From positions 124,001 to 188,000 of the forward strand of contig NZ_LMGZ01000021.1 of NCBI RefSeq assembly GCF_001427605.1: 64,000 nt of DNA, written 5' to 3'. The stretch is from Devosia sp. Root635. GTDB taxonomy: Bacteria > Pseudomonadota > Alphaproteobacteria > Rhizobiales > Devosiaceae. Positions 7,817 through 16,621 of this stretch are shown piece after piece. Each line of letters opens with the position of its first letter. Position 1 is the stretch's first letter. Made by a program: the position numbers and the translations under genes. The notes under the pieces were generated by a model, which made no database searches, was not told where the DNA came from, and saw nothing but the letters and a program-made list of their open reading frames with translations.

Positions 7817-8617
7817 ATGATGAAACAGCTTCTGTTGAGACATTTGCTTGTCGTTCTGCTGTCGTCCGCGGCATCCGCTGCCTTTGCGGCCGGGGAAGGT
7901 ACGGCCGTCGGCGTCAACCCGGACGCGGTAGCGCAGCTCAATTCCACCGACCGCATCCTCGAAGTGGGTGCGGATGTCTCGGTGGGCGAACGCATCGTTA
8001 CCGGCCCGTCGGGACAGGTGCAGATCGTCTTCGACGACGACACAAGGCTGGTCGTTGGCCCGCATAGCGCGCTGGTGATCGAGGCCTATCTGATGGCATC
8101 CGGCAATACCGCCCAGCAATTGACGGTCAACGCGCTGGGCGGCTCGTTCCGCTTCATCACCGGCAACAGCCCCAAGCCGGCCTATTCCATCCACACGCCA
8201 ACCGCCGCCATCGCTGTGCGCGGCACCGAATTCGACATTATCGTCGAGCGGGGCGATACCAAAGTCATGCTCTATGAGGGGGCATTGCAGCTCTGCAATG
8301 CGGGCGGACTCTGCCAGGAGGTCACCCGCCGCTGCGAAGTCGCCACCGCCAGTCGCGACGCGGTGAGCCTCTTCGTGCGCAGCGACCCGCAGCGCCTGCC
8401 CCTGAGCTTCCAGTTCCGCTATGCGCGCTTCCAGGCGCCGCTGCTGCGGCCCTTCCGGGTCGGCGGCGCCGCCCTGTGTGCCGAGGAGAACGAGGGGGCG
8501 CCTTCACCGAGCAGCACCGATAGCGGCACCCCGCTACCCGTACCCACCCCGCAGCCTACGCCCCAGCCGGCTCCGACACCGACGCCCCAGCCCCCGCCCA
8601 GGGGCGGCAATAACTAG
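7817..8617 (+). CDS. Secreted FecR-domain protein with Pro-rich tail
   Basis: Encodes 266 residues: a signal peptide ending AASAAFA, a FecR domain at about 45-150 (VSVGERIVTGPSGQVQIVF, HTPTAAIAVRGTEFDI, and the paired Cys of LCNAGGLCQ), a linker, and a C-terminal tail of Pro/Thr/Gln repeats. FecR domains usually occur in anti-sigma signal transducers, but here there is no membrane anchor after the signal peptide and no adjacent ECF sigma factor or TonB receptor. It therefore belongs to the stand-alone exported FecR proteins of unknown role. ATG 7820 is an equally possible start. Confidence 0.8.
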   Translation: MMKQLLLRHLLVVLLSSAASAAFAAGEGTAVGVNPDAVAQLNSTDRILEVGADVSVGERIVTGPSGQVQIVFDDDTRLVVGPHSALVIEAYLMASGNTAQQLTVNALGGSFRFITGNSPKPAYSIHTPTAAIAVRGTEFDIIVERGDTKVMLYEGALQLCNAGGLCQEVTRRCEVATASRDAVSLFVRSDPQRLPLSFQFRYARFQAPLLRPFRVGGAALCAEENEGAPSPSSTDSGTPLPVPTPQPTPQPAPTPTPQPPPRGGNN

Positions 8618-8623
8618 GCATGG

Positions 8624-9124
8624 TCAGCCGATGTAGTCGCGCTTGCCGATCGGAACGCCGGCATGGCGCAGGATGGCGTAGGCAGTGGTGACGTGGAAGA
8701 AGAAGTTCGGCAGCGCCCGCTCGGTCAGGTAGGCCTGGCCGGACATGGCGACGTCCTTGCCGCCCAGTTTCAGCGTCACTTCGCGCGTGTCGCCGCCGTC
8801 GAGATCGGCCGGCTTGATCGTCGCCAGGAGGTCGAGGGCCTTGCGGATGCGGGCGCGCAGCTCGTCGAACGTCTCCTCGGTGTCGGGCCAGGACGGCACC
8901 TCGCGGCCGGCCAGGCGCGACACGCAGCCCTTCACGTGGTCGGTGGCGATCATCACCTGCCCGCGAAACGGAATCATGTCCGGCGCCAGCCGCATGTTGG
9001 ACAGCACCAGCGTATCGACCTTGCGCTCGGCCGCATTGGCCTCGGCCTTGTCCATGACGGCCAGCAGGTTGGTCAGCATGCGGGTGAAGATCGGCACGGT
9101 CATGCCGTAGACGGAAAGAGTCAT
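8624..9124 (-). CDS. DUF1993 family protein
   Basis: Encodes 166 residues: MTLSVYGMTVPIFTRMLTNLLAVMDKA, LAPDMIPFRGQVMIATDHVKG and FFFHVTTAYAILRHAGVPIGKRDYIG. The length, the internal D-M-x-P-F and the C-terminal G-V-x-I-G-K-x-D-Y match DUF1993, which has the four-helix DinB-like fold. Biochemical role is not known. Ends 6 bp from the convergent FecR gene. Confidence 0.85.
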   Translation of the reverse strand: MTLSVYGMTVPIFTRMLTNLLAVMDKAEANAAERKVDTLVLSNMRLAPDMIPFRGQVMIATDHVKGCVSRLAGREVPSWPDTEETFDELRARIRKALDLLATIKPADLDGGDTREVTLKLGGKDVAMSGQAYLTERALPNFFFHVTTAYAILRHAGVPIGKRDYIG

Positions 9125-9203
9125 CGCTGGAATACCTTGATTGTCATGCCCCGAACGGGAACAGTGTCTTGCGCCCGCCGTTGAGGGCTGGCAAGGCGAA
9201 TAT

Positions 9204-10031
9204 ATGGGCAAGCAGCAGGACAAGCCGGTGAACGGCGACAAGGACGAGGACATCAGGGGCTTTGCCCGGCTGCGCTCCACCTTGCGGCTGCTCTATCACA
9301 GCCCGTCGCCCAGCGCGCAGCGCTTCCAGTTTGCCGTGCTGATCGTCGACCTGGCGATCATCGCCTTCTTCATCGCCACGCCGCTGCTGCGCAATGACGA
9401 TTCGTTCCTGTGGATCGATTATTCCATCGCGGCCCTGCTGGCGGCCGATCTCGTCGCGCGGGCGCTGGCCTCCACCGATATCCTGCGCTGGCTGCGGCAG
9501 ATGCCCGTCATTATCGACGTCTTCATCCTGGCGACGCTGCTGGCGCCGGCCTGGCTGATCAATCTGGGGTTCCTGCGTATCATGCGCCTGTGGACGCTGA
9601 CACGCACCGGCACGTTCTGGCGGCCGTTGCGCAAACGCGGGCTCGATCGCTACCAGGAACCAGTCCAGGCGGTGATCAACCTGCTGGTCTTCCTCTTCGT
9701 GGTGACCGGCTTCGTCTATACGGCCTTCGCCAATCGGGGCGAACATGCCAGCATTGCCGGCTATGTCGATGCCCTCTATTTCACGGTCACCGCCGTCACC
9801 ACGACCGGCTTCGGCGACATTGTGCTGCCGGGCACCTGGGGCAAGCTGGCTTCCATTGCCATCATGATAACGGGCATTTCATTGTTCGTGCGCCTGGCGC
9901 AGGCGATCTTCCGGCCCGCCAAGGTGCATTTCCCCTGCCCGCAATGCGGGCTGCAGAAGCACGACCCGGACGCCGTCCACTGCAAGGCCTGCGGGCACCT
10001 GCTCAACATTCCCGACGAGGGGCACCACTAG
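9204..10031 (+). CDS. Voltage-gated-type potassium channel with C-terminal zinc ribbon
   Basis: Encodes 275 residues. Four hydrophobic helices at about 42-130 end in an arginine-bearing helix (LRIMRLWTLTRTGTFWRPLRKR), like a voltage-sensor S1-S4. A pore module follows: helix 155-175, selectivity filter TTTGFGD at 199-205 and the last helix 214-235. The short cytoplasmic tail carries a zinc ribbon with Cys245, 248, 260 and 263 (CPQCG...CKACG). It should conduct potassium across the inner membrane. AAGGCG lies upstream of ATG 9204. The zinc ribbon instead of an RCK or cyclic-nucleotide domain is unusual. Confidence 0.85.
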   Translation: MGKQQDKPVNGDKDEDIRGFARLRSTLRLLYHSPSPSAQRFQFAVLIVDLAIIAFFIATPLLRNDDSFLWIDYSIAALLAADLVARALASTDILRWLRQMPVIIDVFILATLLAPAWLINLGFLRIMRLWTLTRTGTFWRPLRKRGLDRYQEPVQAVINLLVFLFVVTGFVYTAFANRGEHASIAGYVDALYFTVTAVTTTGFGDIVLPGTWGKLASIAIMITGISLFVRLAQAIFRPAKVHFPCPQCGLQKHDPDAVHCKACGHLLNIPDEGHH

Positions 10032-10035
10032 CCGG

Positions 10036-12735
10036 CTATTTCATCACCGCCAGCCTTATGCGGAAGCAGGCGCCGGGCAGCGGCCCCGGCACGAGGTCGA
10101 GTGCGCCGTTCATGCGGGCCACGATCTGCCGCGAGATGGCCAGCCCGAGGCCCGCTCCGCCCTGATCGGCCATGCCGCCCGGCCCGCGCCAGAACTTTTC
10201 GAAGATCAGCTTGCGCTCGCGCTTGGCGATGCCCGGCCCGTTATCGGCAATCTTGGCCACATAGCTGCCCGCCTTGATGGTGGACGTGATGCGGATGACC
10301 GGCTTGTCGGAGTCGTTGTATTTCACCGCATTGGAAATGAGGTTGATGAACACCTGGCACAGCCGATCCGCGTCGCCCTCCACCATGGTCGGCTGCGCCC
10401 GCTCGCCCAGTTCCACCTTCATGCCGCGCTGGCGCAACAGCGCCTCGCAGACCGCAAGGGCGCGGTCGAGCGCCGCCTCGGCGTCTATGGGCACGTTGTC
10501 CCAGGTCCGCTCGCCACGCTCCAATGCGCTGAGGTCTAGGATTTCGTCGAGCAGCTTGGTCAGGCGCAGGCTTTCCTGGTGGATGGTGGAGACGAAATGC
10601 TGGCGCTGGTCCACGTCGATATCGTCGCTATCGAGCAGGATTTCCGAGAAGGAGCGGATGGAGGTCATCGGCGTGCGCACTTCGTGGCTCACCTGGCTCA
10701 GGAATTCGTCCTTCTGGCTGTCGAGTTCGCGCAATTGCGCATTGGCATCCTCGAGTTGGCGCGCCGTGGAGCGCAGTTCGGCCGAGGTCTTTTCGAGCTG
10801 CTGGGAATATTCGATGACCTGCTGGGTCTCGTCGGCCATCTGCATCATTTCTTCCAGCGACACATCGCTGCCCGACACCACTTTCGACAGCATCACATGG
10901 GCCGAGGCGGCGCCGATGGAGCCGGCCAGCTCGCGCTCCAGCCGGCCGATGAATTCGGGCGAGGGCTCCAGCATGTCGGGGTCGACGCCGCTGTCGCGCG
11001 CCTCGGTTTCGAACAGGGCGGCGGCGCGTCGCTCCCCCAGCACGCGCTCGGCCACGAAGAACAGGTCATTGGCGGTGGCCGAGCCGCGCACGAAATTGCC
11101 GCGCGTCGCCTGCCCGCGCTTGAATACGTCGACGAAGACGCTGGCCTGGATGCGCTCCAGCGCCGACTGGGTAGTGAGCAGCGATCCCAGCGTCAGCGTC
11201 AGCACGTTGACCAGGAGGCTCCAGAAGGCCGCATGGGCCAGCGGGTCGATCCCGTCGAGCCCGAACATGGCCTCGGGGCGGAGCCAGGAAATGCCCCACG
11301 GCCCGCGGTCGAGCAGCATGGCCACCTGCGGCGATACCGATTCGAAGGACGGCAGGAAGCTGCACCACACCCAGAACACGAAGCCGGCGGCGATTGCCGC
11401 GGTCGCGGCCTTGAGCGAAGCGTCCCGCCAGAACAGGGCGGCTATGACGGCGGGAAAGAACTGGGCGATGGCGGTGAAGGAAATCAGCCCGATCGGCGCC
11501 AGCGCATCGGAATCGCGGGTGAAGAAGAAGTAGAAGAAACCCAGCGACAGGATCAGCACGATGGAGAAGCGCCGGGCGATCAGCAGCAGGCTGGTCACCC
11601 CCTGCCCGTCCCCGCTGCCCGCCGGGCTCAGGCGCAGGATCAGCGGCATGACGATGTGGTTGGACACCATGATCGACAGCGCGATGGATTCGAGGATGAT
11701 CATCGAGGTCGCCGACGAGAAGCCGCCGATGAAGGCGAACATCGCCAATGCGTCCTGCCCGAAGGCCATGGGCAGGGTCAGCGCGAACATGTCGGGATTG
11801 GAGCCATCGGGCATGGTCGTCATCCCGAACACGGCGATGGGCAGGATGAACAGGCTCATCAGCAGCATATAGGCCGGGAAGGCCCAGCTCGCGACGCGCA
11901 GGTGGTTCTCGTCGGAATTTTCCACCACCGTCACCTGGAACTGGCGCGGCAGGCAGACGATGGCGGCGACCGACAAAGCCAGCGTGGTCAGCCAGCGCGA
12001 GTCGAAGGTATTGGTGGCGTCGACGACGACGCCGACCTCCGCGGCCTTGCTGAAAATATTCTCGAAGCCGCCGCCGACAAAGACCACGAATACGCCCACG
12101 GCCAGCAAAGCCGCCAGCTTCACCACCGCCTCGAAGGCGATGGCGGCCACCACGCCGTGATGCTGCTCCTTGGCGTCGACATGGCGCGTGCCGAACAGGA
12201 TGGTGAACAGGGCCATGGCCGCCGCGACGCCGAACGCGAGCCCGACATCGTCGATCCCCTTGAGGCTGCCGCGCCCGAATTCGGAGGACCCGGCCACCGC
12301 CTGGATCGACGAGGTCACGGCCTTGAGCTGCAGGGCGATATAGGGCGCGATGCCGATGACGGCGATGCAGGTGATGAGGACCGCGAGCCGGTTGGACTTG
12401 CCGAAGCGCGAGGACAAGAGGTCGGCGACCGAGGTGAGCCGCTGGTTGTGACTGATGCGAACCAGCCGCCGCAGCAGGAACCACCAGCCGACGAAAACCA
12501 GCGTCGGTCCGAGATAGATGGTGAGGAATTCCAGCCCCGAACGCGCAGCATTGCCGACGGCACCATAGAAGGTCCAGCTCGTGCAATAGACGGAGATCGA
12601 CAGCGTATAGACCGCCGGAGAATGCAGGAACGACTTGGTATTGACGCGCGCGCGGCGGTCACCAAAATAGGCCAGCACGAAGAGCAGGCCGACATAGCCC
12701 ACTGCGGTCGCGATCACGAAGTCAGCGGACAGCAT
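10036..12735 (-). CDS. Sodium/solute symporter-histidine kinase fusion (CbrA/CrbS type)
   Basis: Encodes 899 residues. Residues 1-530 form an SSS/SLC5 transporter-like domain with about 13 helices (SISVYCTSWTFYGAVG near the N-terminus). A STAC-like linker follows at about 540-620 (FVDVFKR...VAERVLGERRA), then a coiled coil, then a complete kinase: H-box SHEVRTPM with His684, N-box NLISNAVKYN, G1 DNGPGI and G2 GGAGLGL. The layout is that of CbrA and CrbS/AcsS sensors; CrbS controls acetate use. It overlaps the upstream small membrane gene by one base (TGATG) and lies in a unit with a receiver, its likely partner. The ligand is inferred, not seen. Confidence 0.85.
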   Translation of the reverse strand: MLSADFVIATAVGYVGLLFVLAYFGDRRARVNTKSFLHSPAVYTLSISVYCTSWTFYGAVGNAARSGLEFLTIYLGPTLVFVGWWFLLRRLVRISHNQRLTSVADLLSSRFGKSNRLAVLITCIAVIGIAPYIALQLKAVTSSIQAVAGSSEFGRGSLKGIDDVGLAFGVAAAMALFTILFGTRHVDAKEQHHGVVAAIAFEAVVKLAALLAVGVFVVFVGGGFENIFSKAAEVGVVVDATNTFDSRWLTTLALSVAAIVCLPRQFQVTVVENSDENHLRVASWAFPAYMLLMSLFILPIAVFGMTTMPDGSNPDMFALTLPMAFGQDALAMFAFIGGFSSATSMIILESIALSIMVSNHIVMPLILRLSPAGSGDGQGVTSLLLIARRFSIVLILSLGFFYFFFTRDSDALAPIGLISFTAIAQFFPAVIAALFWRDASLKAATAAIAAGFVFWVWCSFLPSFESVSPQVAMLLDRGPWGISWLRPEAMFGLDGIDPLAHAAFWSLLVNVLTLTLGSLLTTQSALERIQASVFVDVFKRGQATRGNFVRGSATANDLFFVAERVLGERRAAALFETEARDSGVDPDMLEPSPEFIGRLERELAGSIGAASAHVMLSKVVSGSDVSLEEMMQMADETQQVIEYSQQLEKTSAELRSTARQLEDANAQLRELDSQKDEFLSQVSHEVRTPMTSIRSFSEILLDSDDIDVDQRQHFVSTIHQESLRLTKLLDEILDLSALERGERTWDNVPIDAEAALDRALAVCEALLRQRGMKVELGERAQPTMVEGDADRLCQVFINLISNAVKYNDSDKPVIRITSTIKAGSYVAKIADNGPGIAKRERKLIFEKFWRGPGGMADQGGAGLGLAISRQIVARMNGALDLVPGPLPGACFRIRLAVMK

Positions 12736-12971
12736 CAGCGCTCACCATCGCGCTTGTCGGCGTCGGAGCCCTCGGGCGGCAGAGCGTGCGTGAGCAGCGC
12801 CGTGCCGGCGATCAGCAGGGCCCAGACCGCGAACAGGTAGAACACGATCTGCGGTATGCCGAAATGCGCGATAGGCTGGTCGAACACAAAGACCAGCGGC
12901 GGCAGCATCAGCGCCGCGCCCAGCACGGTCAGCAGCAGCATGCCGCCGCGAAGCTTACGGCGTTCCGCCAT
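12735..12971 (-). CDS. Small two-helix membrane protein coupled to the symporter-kinase
   Basis: Encodes 78 residues with two hydrophobic helices (LLLTVLGAALMLPPLVFVF and VFYLFAVWALLIAGTALL) separated by DQPIAHFGIPQI, and a charged C-terminus. The topology resembles the small subunits that accompany sodium/solute symporters (DUF4212/DUF485-like), though I cannot show homology. It overlaps the receiver gene by 17 bp upstream and the kinase by 1 bp downstream, so the three are surely translated from one message. A role in assembly or activity of the transporter domain is a reasonable inference. Confidence 0.75.
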   Translation of the reverse strand: MAERRKLRGGMLLLTVLGAALMLPPLVFVFDQPIAHFGIPQIVFYLFAVWALLIAGTALLTHALPPEGSDADKRDGER

Positions 12972-13338
12972 TTTCGCCCAACAACTGACGGACTGCCTCT
13001 ACGACTTCTGCATTGGCATAGGGCTTGGTGATGAAGACGTCGGCGCCGAACTCCTCGGCGATACGCCTGTCCTGCTGCTGGCCCTTGGCCGTGAGGATCA
13101 GCACCGGCAGCGTGTGGATTTCGGGGTCGGCCCGGATTTGCTTGAGCACTTCGAAGCCGCTGCGCTTGGGCAGCATGACGTCGAGCACCAGCACGCGCGG
13201 CCGCAGCCGCCGCGCGCCCTCGAGCGCCGCCTCGCCGTCGGTAACCGCGCTGATGGTCCAGCCCGCGCGCCGCAGAATGAAGTCGAGCGATTCGAGAATG
13301 CTCGGTTCGTCCTCGGCTATGAGTATGTCGACTGTCAA
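12955..13338 (-). CDS. Single-domain response regulator (receiver only)
   Basis: Encodes 127 residues that form just a CheY-like receiver: acidic pocket E9-D10-E11, phospho-acceptor Asp53 in VLDVMLP, Thr83 in ILTAKG and Lys105 in ITKPY. No output domain is present. It is the first gene of the receiver, small membrane protein, symporter-kinase unit and should take phosphate from that kinase. Its downstream target must be a protein partner; the ScfR-like regulator encoded just upstream is a candidate. Confidence 0.9.
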   Translation of the reverse strand: MTVDILIAEDEPSILESLDFILRRAGWTISAVTDGEAALEGARRLRPRVLVLDVMLPKRSGFEVLKQIRADPEIHTLPVLILTAKGQQQDRRIAEEFGADVFITKPYANAEVVEAVRQLLGENGGTP

Positions 13339-13394
13339 AATCCCCCCTGTGCACCCACGGTCTCCCCTCCGCGAGTATCGGCACTAAATCGCAA

Positions 13395-15017
13395 TCAGGC
13401 CGGATCGCCAAGGTCCAAATCGGCGGGAAGCAGCGGCGCCCGGATTTCGGCGCGGCCACCGCCGGGCGACAGCGCCTCTTCCTGGCGGCTGGCGCAGTTG
13501 CGGCGCGTGCAGAGCCGGCAGCTCGGCCCCACCGGAATATCGGCCGACAAATCCAGCAGATCGAGGCCCGAGCCATAGATGGTGCGGTCGGCATGCAGCA
13601 CGTCGCAGGCCAGCATCACCGAAGACATGGCGGGCTGCTCGCGGAAGGAGCCGGCCCGCCGCTGCACGGTGCGCGCCAGGAACAGGTAGCGCGACCCATC
13701 AGAGAAACGCGCCACCTGCCGCAGCATGGTGTCGGGCGTGCGGAAGGCGCCATAAATGGCCCAGAGCGGACAGGCATGGCCGCTATTGGGAAGCAGCAGG
13801 CCCGGCAGCGGAAAATGCTTGGTCAGCCTTCCGGCCGGGTCGGAGCGCAGGAAGCCGAAGGGTATGCCCTCCTCGCCCGGTCGGCGCAGCGTCATCAGGC
13901 GATGGGCCACCTGCTCGAAGCTGGCGTGGTAGACCTGCCGCAGGTGATCGATATCGTAGGAAGCCGCCTCGGCATCCTCCAGCACCCGCGAATAGGGGAA
14001 GACCATGGCGCCGGCCAGGTATGAGCCGATGGCGCGCGAGGCCAGCCGCCGGGCCGTCGGCGTCGACAGGGTCGCGCTTTCCAGCGTGCGGGTGATGGCA
14101 TCGGCCGCGGCCAGTTCGCCATAGAGCCGGGCGAGCTGGAATTGCCGCGTCGCCAGGGTCGAGGCGCCCTGGAACCACATCACGCGCCGCAGCGCGTCGA
14201 ACCGGTACTGGCCGGGAAATTCGGGGTCCGGCGGCGCGCCGCCCACCACCACCGAGATGTCGAACGCACTTGCCAGCAAGTCGGTCAGCGTGCCGATGCC
14301 GAAAGGCCCTGCCCGCTCGATCTCCTGCCGCAGCGCGCCGGCAACCCGTTCCAGCTCGGGAAAGTGATTGTTGTGCTCGATGATGAGATCATCGATTTCG
14401 CGCGCCGGAGAGACGCTGCGCCGGCTGCGGCTCGAGGTCTCGAACTGGCCGATCAGGTTGCGGGCCACATCCGACAGGGTGCGGGCCTCGCGGGCGATCG
14501 CCCCACGGAACCGGCGGCGCTCGGCATCGTCGAGATCGCTGACATCCTCGAGAATTTCCGCGCTGGAGCGCACCGCGGTAATGCCCGACAGGATCTGGTG
14601 CAGCAACTGGCTCAGCAGCGGGTCCGAGCGCAGCCGGTCGGCATAGGCGTCGGCATTGGCGATGGCGCCCGAATAGGCCCGATGCAGGCGCGCCAGGGCG
14701 GCGGCGCTGGCCGGGTATTGCGCCACCAGTTCGCGCCGCTCGTCGGGGCGGAATGGCAGCGACTCGACCATGGGGTCGGCGAAGGCCTCTTCGAGGTCCT
14801 GCAGCAGCTTCTGCTCGGCCCGGCCGGCCAGTTCATCGATGTCGATATCCAGTTGCGCGGCCACGCGGTTCAGCAAGGCGCCGCCGATATCGCGTTTGTT
14901 GTTCTCGATCAGGTTCAGATAGCTCGGCGAAATGCCGACCAGGCGCGCCAATGCCGCCTGGGAAATCTTGAGCGATTTCCGTCTGTTGCTGATGCGAAAG
15001 CCGATTGGTGCGCGCAT
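13395..15017 (-). CDS. ScfR-type XRE regulator (short-chain fatty acyl-CoA regulator family)
   Basis: Encodes 540 residues. An XRE helix-turn-helix at 5-60 (ISQAALARLVGISPSYLNLIE) is followed by a helical segment at 133-192, a long sensor region, and a C-terminal ScfR-like part with a Cys cluster, C500, C503 and C508 (GPSCRLCTRRNC). Related regulators (RamB, PrpC-type, ScfR) control acetate, propionate and glyoxylate-cycle genes. The 133-192 segment resembles a histidine-kinase dimerisation domain, with His140 at the H-box position. Divergent from the ABC-importer operon and located 56 bp upstream of the receiver gene, on the same strand. Confidence 0.85.
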   Translation of the reverse strand: MRAPIGFRISNRRKSLKISQAALARLVGISPSYLNLIENNKRDIGGALLNRVAAQLDIDIDELAGRAEQKLLQDLEEAFADPMVESLPFRPDERRELVAQYPASAAALARLHRAYSGAIANADAYADRLRSDPLLSQLLHQILSGITAVRSSAEILEDVSDLDDAERRRFRGAIAREARTLSDVARNLIGQFETSSRSRRSVSPAREIDDLIIEHNNHFPELERVAGALRQEIERAGPFGIGTLTDLLASAFDISVVVGGAPPDPEFPGQYRFDALRRVMWFQGASTLATRQFQLARLYGELAAADAITRTLESATLSTPTARRLASRAIGSYLAGAMVFPYSRVLEDAEAASYDIDHLRQVYHASFEQVAHRLMTLRRPGEEGIPFGFLRSDPAGRLTKHFPLPGLLLPNSGHACPLWAIYGAFRTPDTMLRQVARFSDGSRYLFLARTVQRRAGSFREQPAMSSVMLACDVLHADRTIYGSGLDLLDLSADIPVGPSCRLCTRRNCASRQEEALSPGGGRAEIRAPLLPADLDLGDPA

Positions 15018-15105
15018 GACGGAAGCCCCGAGTCAACGAATTAACAAATCTAACCCACAACAAGAACAACAATTTACAGAATATCGCTGCAATTACAATG
15101 GGCTA

Positions 15106-15135
15106 TTGCCGTCATTTTCTTCCAATGGCCATAAT
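15106..15135 (+). promoter_or_regulatory. Candidate sigma-70 promoter of the ABC-importer operon
   Basis: In the 177-bp divergent region between the ScfR-like gene and the binding-protein gene there is an AT-rich tract. TTGCCG (15106-15111) and CATAAT (15130-15135) are spaced by 18 bases and point toward the importer, 60 bases before its start codon. AAAGGAGG at 15180-15187 is a strong ribosome binding site. The match is by eye only. Confidence 0.35.
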
Positions 15136-15194
15136 TTGCGCGCGGTGAGCTGCTGGCCATGTATCAGTCGCCCCGTGCCAAAAGGAGGAAACCA

Positions 15195-16550
15195 ATGACA
15201 CTTTTGAAGCGTGGTCTGACTCGTCGCAGGGTTCTGCAGACCGGTATGGCCGGCATTATCGGCTCGGGCGTTGCGCCCCTGATGTTCACCAAGGGCGCCT
15301 GGGCGCAGGAATTCTGCAACAATCCCACCGGCGACACCGTGACGCTCGGCTTCGTCATGCCGCTCACCGGCGCCTATGCCGATGAGGGTGCCGACCAGCA
15401 GCGCGCCTTCCTGCTCGCTGTCGAGCATCTCAACGGCGAAGGCGATGGCGGTCTGCTGCCGACCTTCTCGTCCAAGGCTCTCAAGGGCAACGGCATCCTG
15501 GGCAAGAAGGTGGCCTACGTCACCGGCGACGACCAGACCAAGTCCGATGCCGGCCGTGACGCTGCCCGCCGCATGATCGAGCGCGATGGCGCCATCATGA
15601 TCAGCGGTGCCTCGTCCTCGGGCGTGGCCATTGCCGAGCAGGCGCTGTGCCAGGAAATGGGCGTCATCTACATGGCGGGCCTGACCCACTCCAACGACAC
15701 CACCGGCAAGGACAAGAAGCGCTACGGCTTCCGTCACTTCTTCAACGCCTACCAGTCGGGTACGGCCATCGCGCCGGTTCTGGGCGAAGCCTATGGCAAG
15801 GATCGCCGCGCCTACCACCTGACCTCGGACTATACTTGGGGCTGGACGCAGGAAGAATCGATCAAGAACGCCACCGAGGCCATGGGCTGGGAAACCGTCG
15901 CGGCCGTGCGTACGCCGGTTGGCGCCGGCGACTTCAGCCAGTACATCACGCCGGTCCTGAATTCGGGCGCCGACGTGCTGATCCTCAACCACTACGGCTT
16001 CGACGGCGTCAACTCGCTGACCCAGGCCGTGCAGTTCGGCCTGCGCGACCGCCAGGCCAACGGCAAGGACTTCCAGATCGTGCTGCCGCTCGTGTCCGAC
16101 CTCATGGCGCAGGGCGCCGGCGAGGCCATCAAGGGCATCTACGGCACCGCCAACTGGGATTGGCAGCTTGACGATGCCGCCAGCGGCGCCTTCACCCGCT
16201 CGTTCGGCGCCAAGTATGGTCAGCCGCCGAGCCAGATCGCGCAGACGTCCTATGTGCAGGCCCTGCTCTATGCAGACGCGGTCGAACGCGCCGGCACCTT
16301 CTATCCGCCGGAAGTGATCAAGGCGCTGGAAGGCTTCGAGTTCGACGGCATGGGCAACGGCCAGACCCTGTATCGCGCCGAAGACCATCAGTGCCTCAAG
16401 GAAGTGCTTGTGGTTCAGGGCCGCGAAAACCCCTCGACCACCTTTGATGTGCTGCAGACCGTGCAGAAGGTGGGCCGTGATGTGGCCGACTATGACGCCT
16501 CGATCTTCGAGGGCGAACTGGGCCCCTACGACGCGGCTTTGTGCGCCTGA
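15195..16550 (+). CDS. Branched-chain-amino-acid-type ABC substrate-binding protein with Tat signal
   Basis: Encodes 451 residues. The N-terminus carries TRRRVLQTG and a hydrophobic stretch ending AWAQ, a twin-arginine signal peptide. The mature part is a type I periplasmic binding protein (GFVMPLTGAYADEGADQQRAFLLAVEHLN..., GDDQTKSDAGRDAARRM, ISGASSSGVAIA), of the LivJ/UrtA/AmiC-like group. It would capture a small amide, amino acid or related solute in the periplasm for the permease encoded next. AAAGGAGG precedes ATG 15195. The exact ligand cannot be read from the sequence. Confidence 0.9.
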   Translation: MTLLKRGLTRRRVLQTGMAGIIGSGVAPLMFTKGAWAQEFCNNPTGDTVTLGFVMPLTGAYADEGADQQRAFLLAVEHLNGEGDGGLLPTFSSKALKGNGILGKKVAYVTGDDQTKSDAGRDAARRMIERDGAIMISGASSSGVAIAEQALCQEMGVIYMAGLTHSNDTTGKDKKRYGFRHFFNAYQSGTAIAPVLGEAYGKDRRAYHLTSDYTWGWTQEESIKNATEAMGWETVAAVRTPVGAGDFSQYITPVLNSGADVLILNHYGFDGVNSLTQAVQFGLRDRQANGKDFQIVLPLVSDLMAQGAGEAIKGIYGTANWDWQLDDAASGAFTRSFGAKYGQPPSQIAQTSYVQALLYADAVERAGTFYPPEVIKALEGFEFDGMGNGQTLYRAEDHQCLKEVLVVQGRENPSTTFDVLQTVQKVGRDVADYDASIFEGELGPYDAALCA

Positions 16551-16621
16551 TCGACCACTCGCACCGTATCCGGCCCGGCTGCCAAGGCAGCCGGGTTCCC
16601 TCGATTTAAGGAGCCGGGCGG

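Noticed and set aside
10579-12840. A 753-codon open frame opposite the symporter-kinase
   Set aside because: The minus strand has full transporter and kinase motifs; the plus frame is a compositional shadow.
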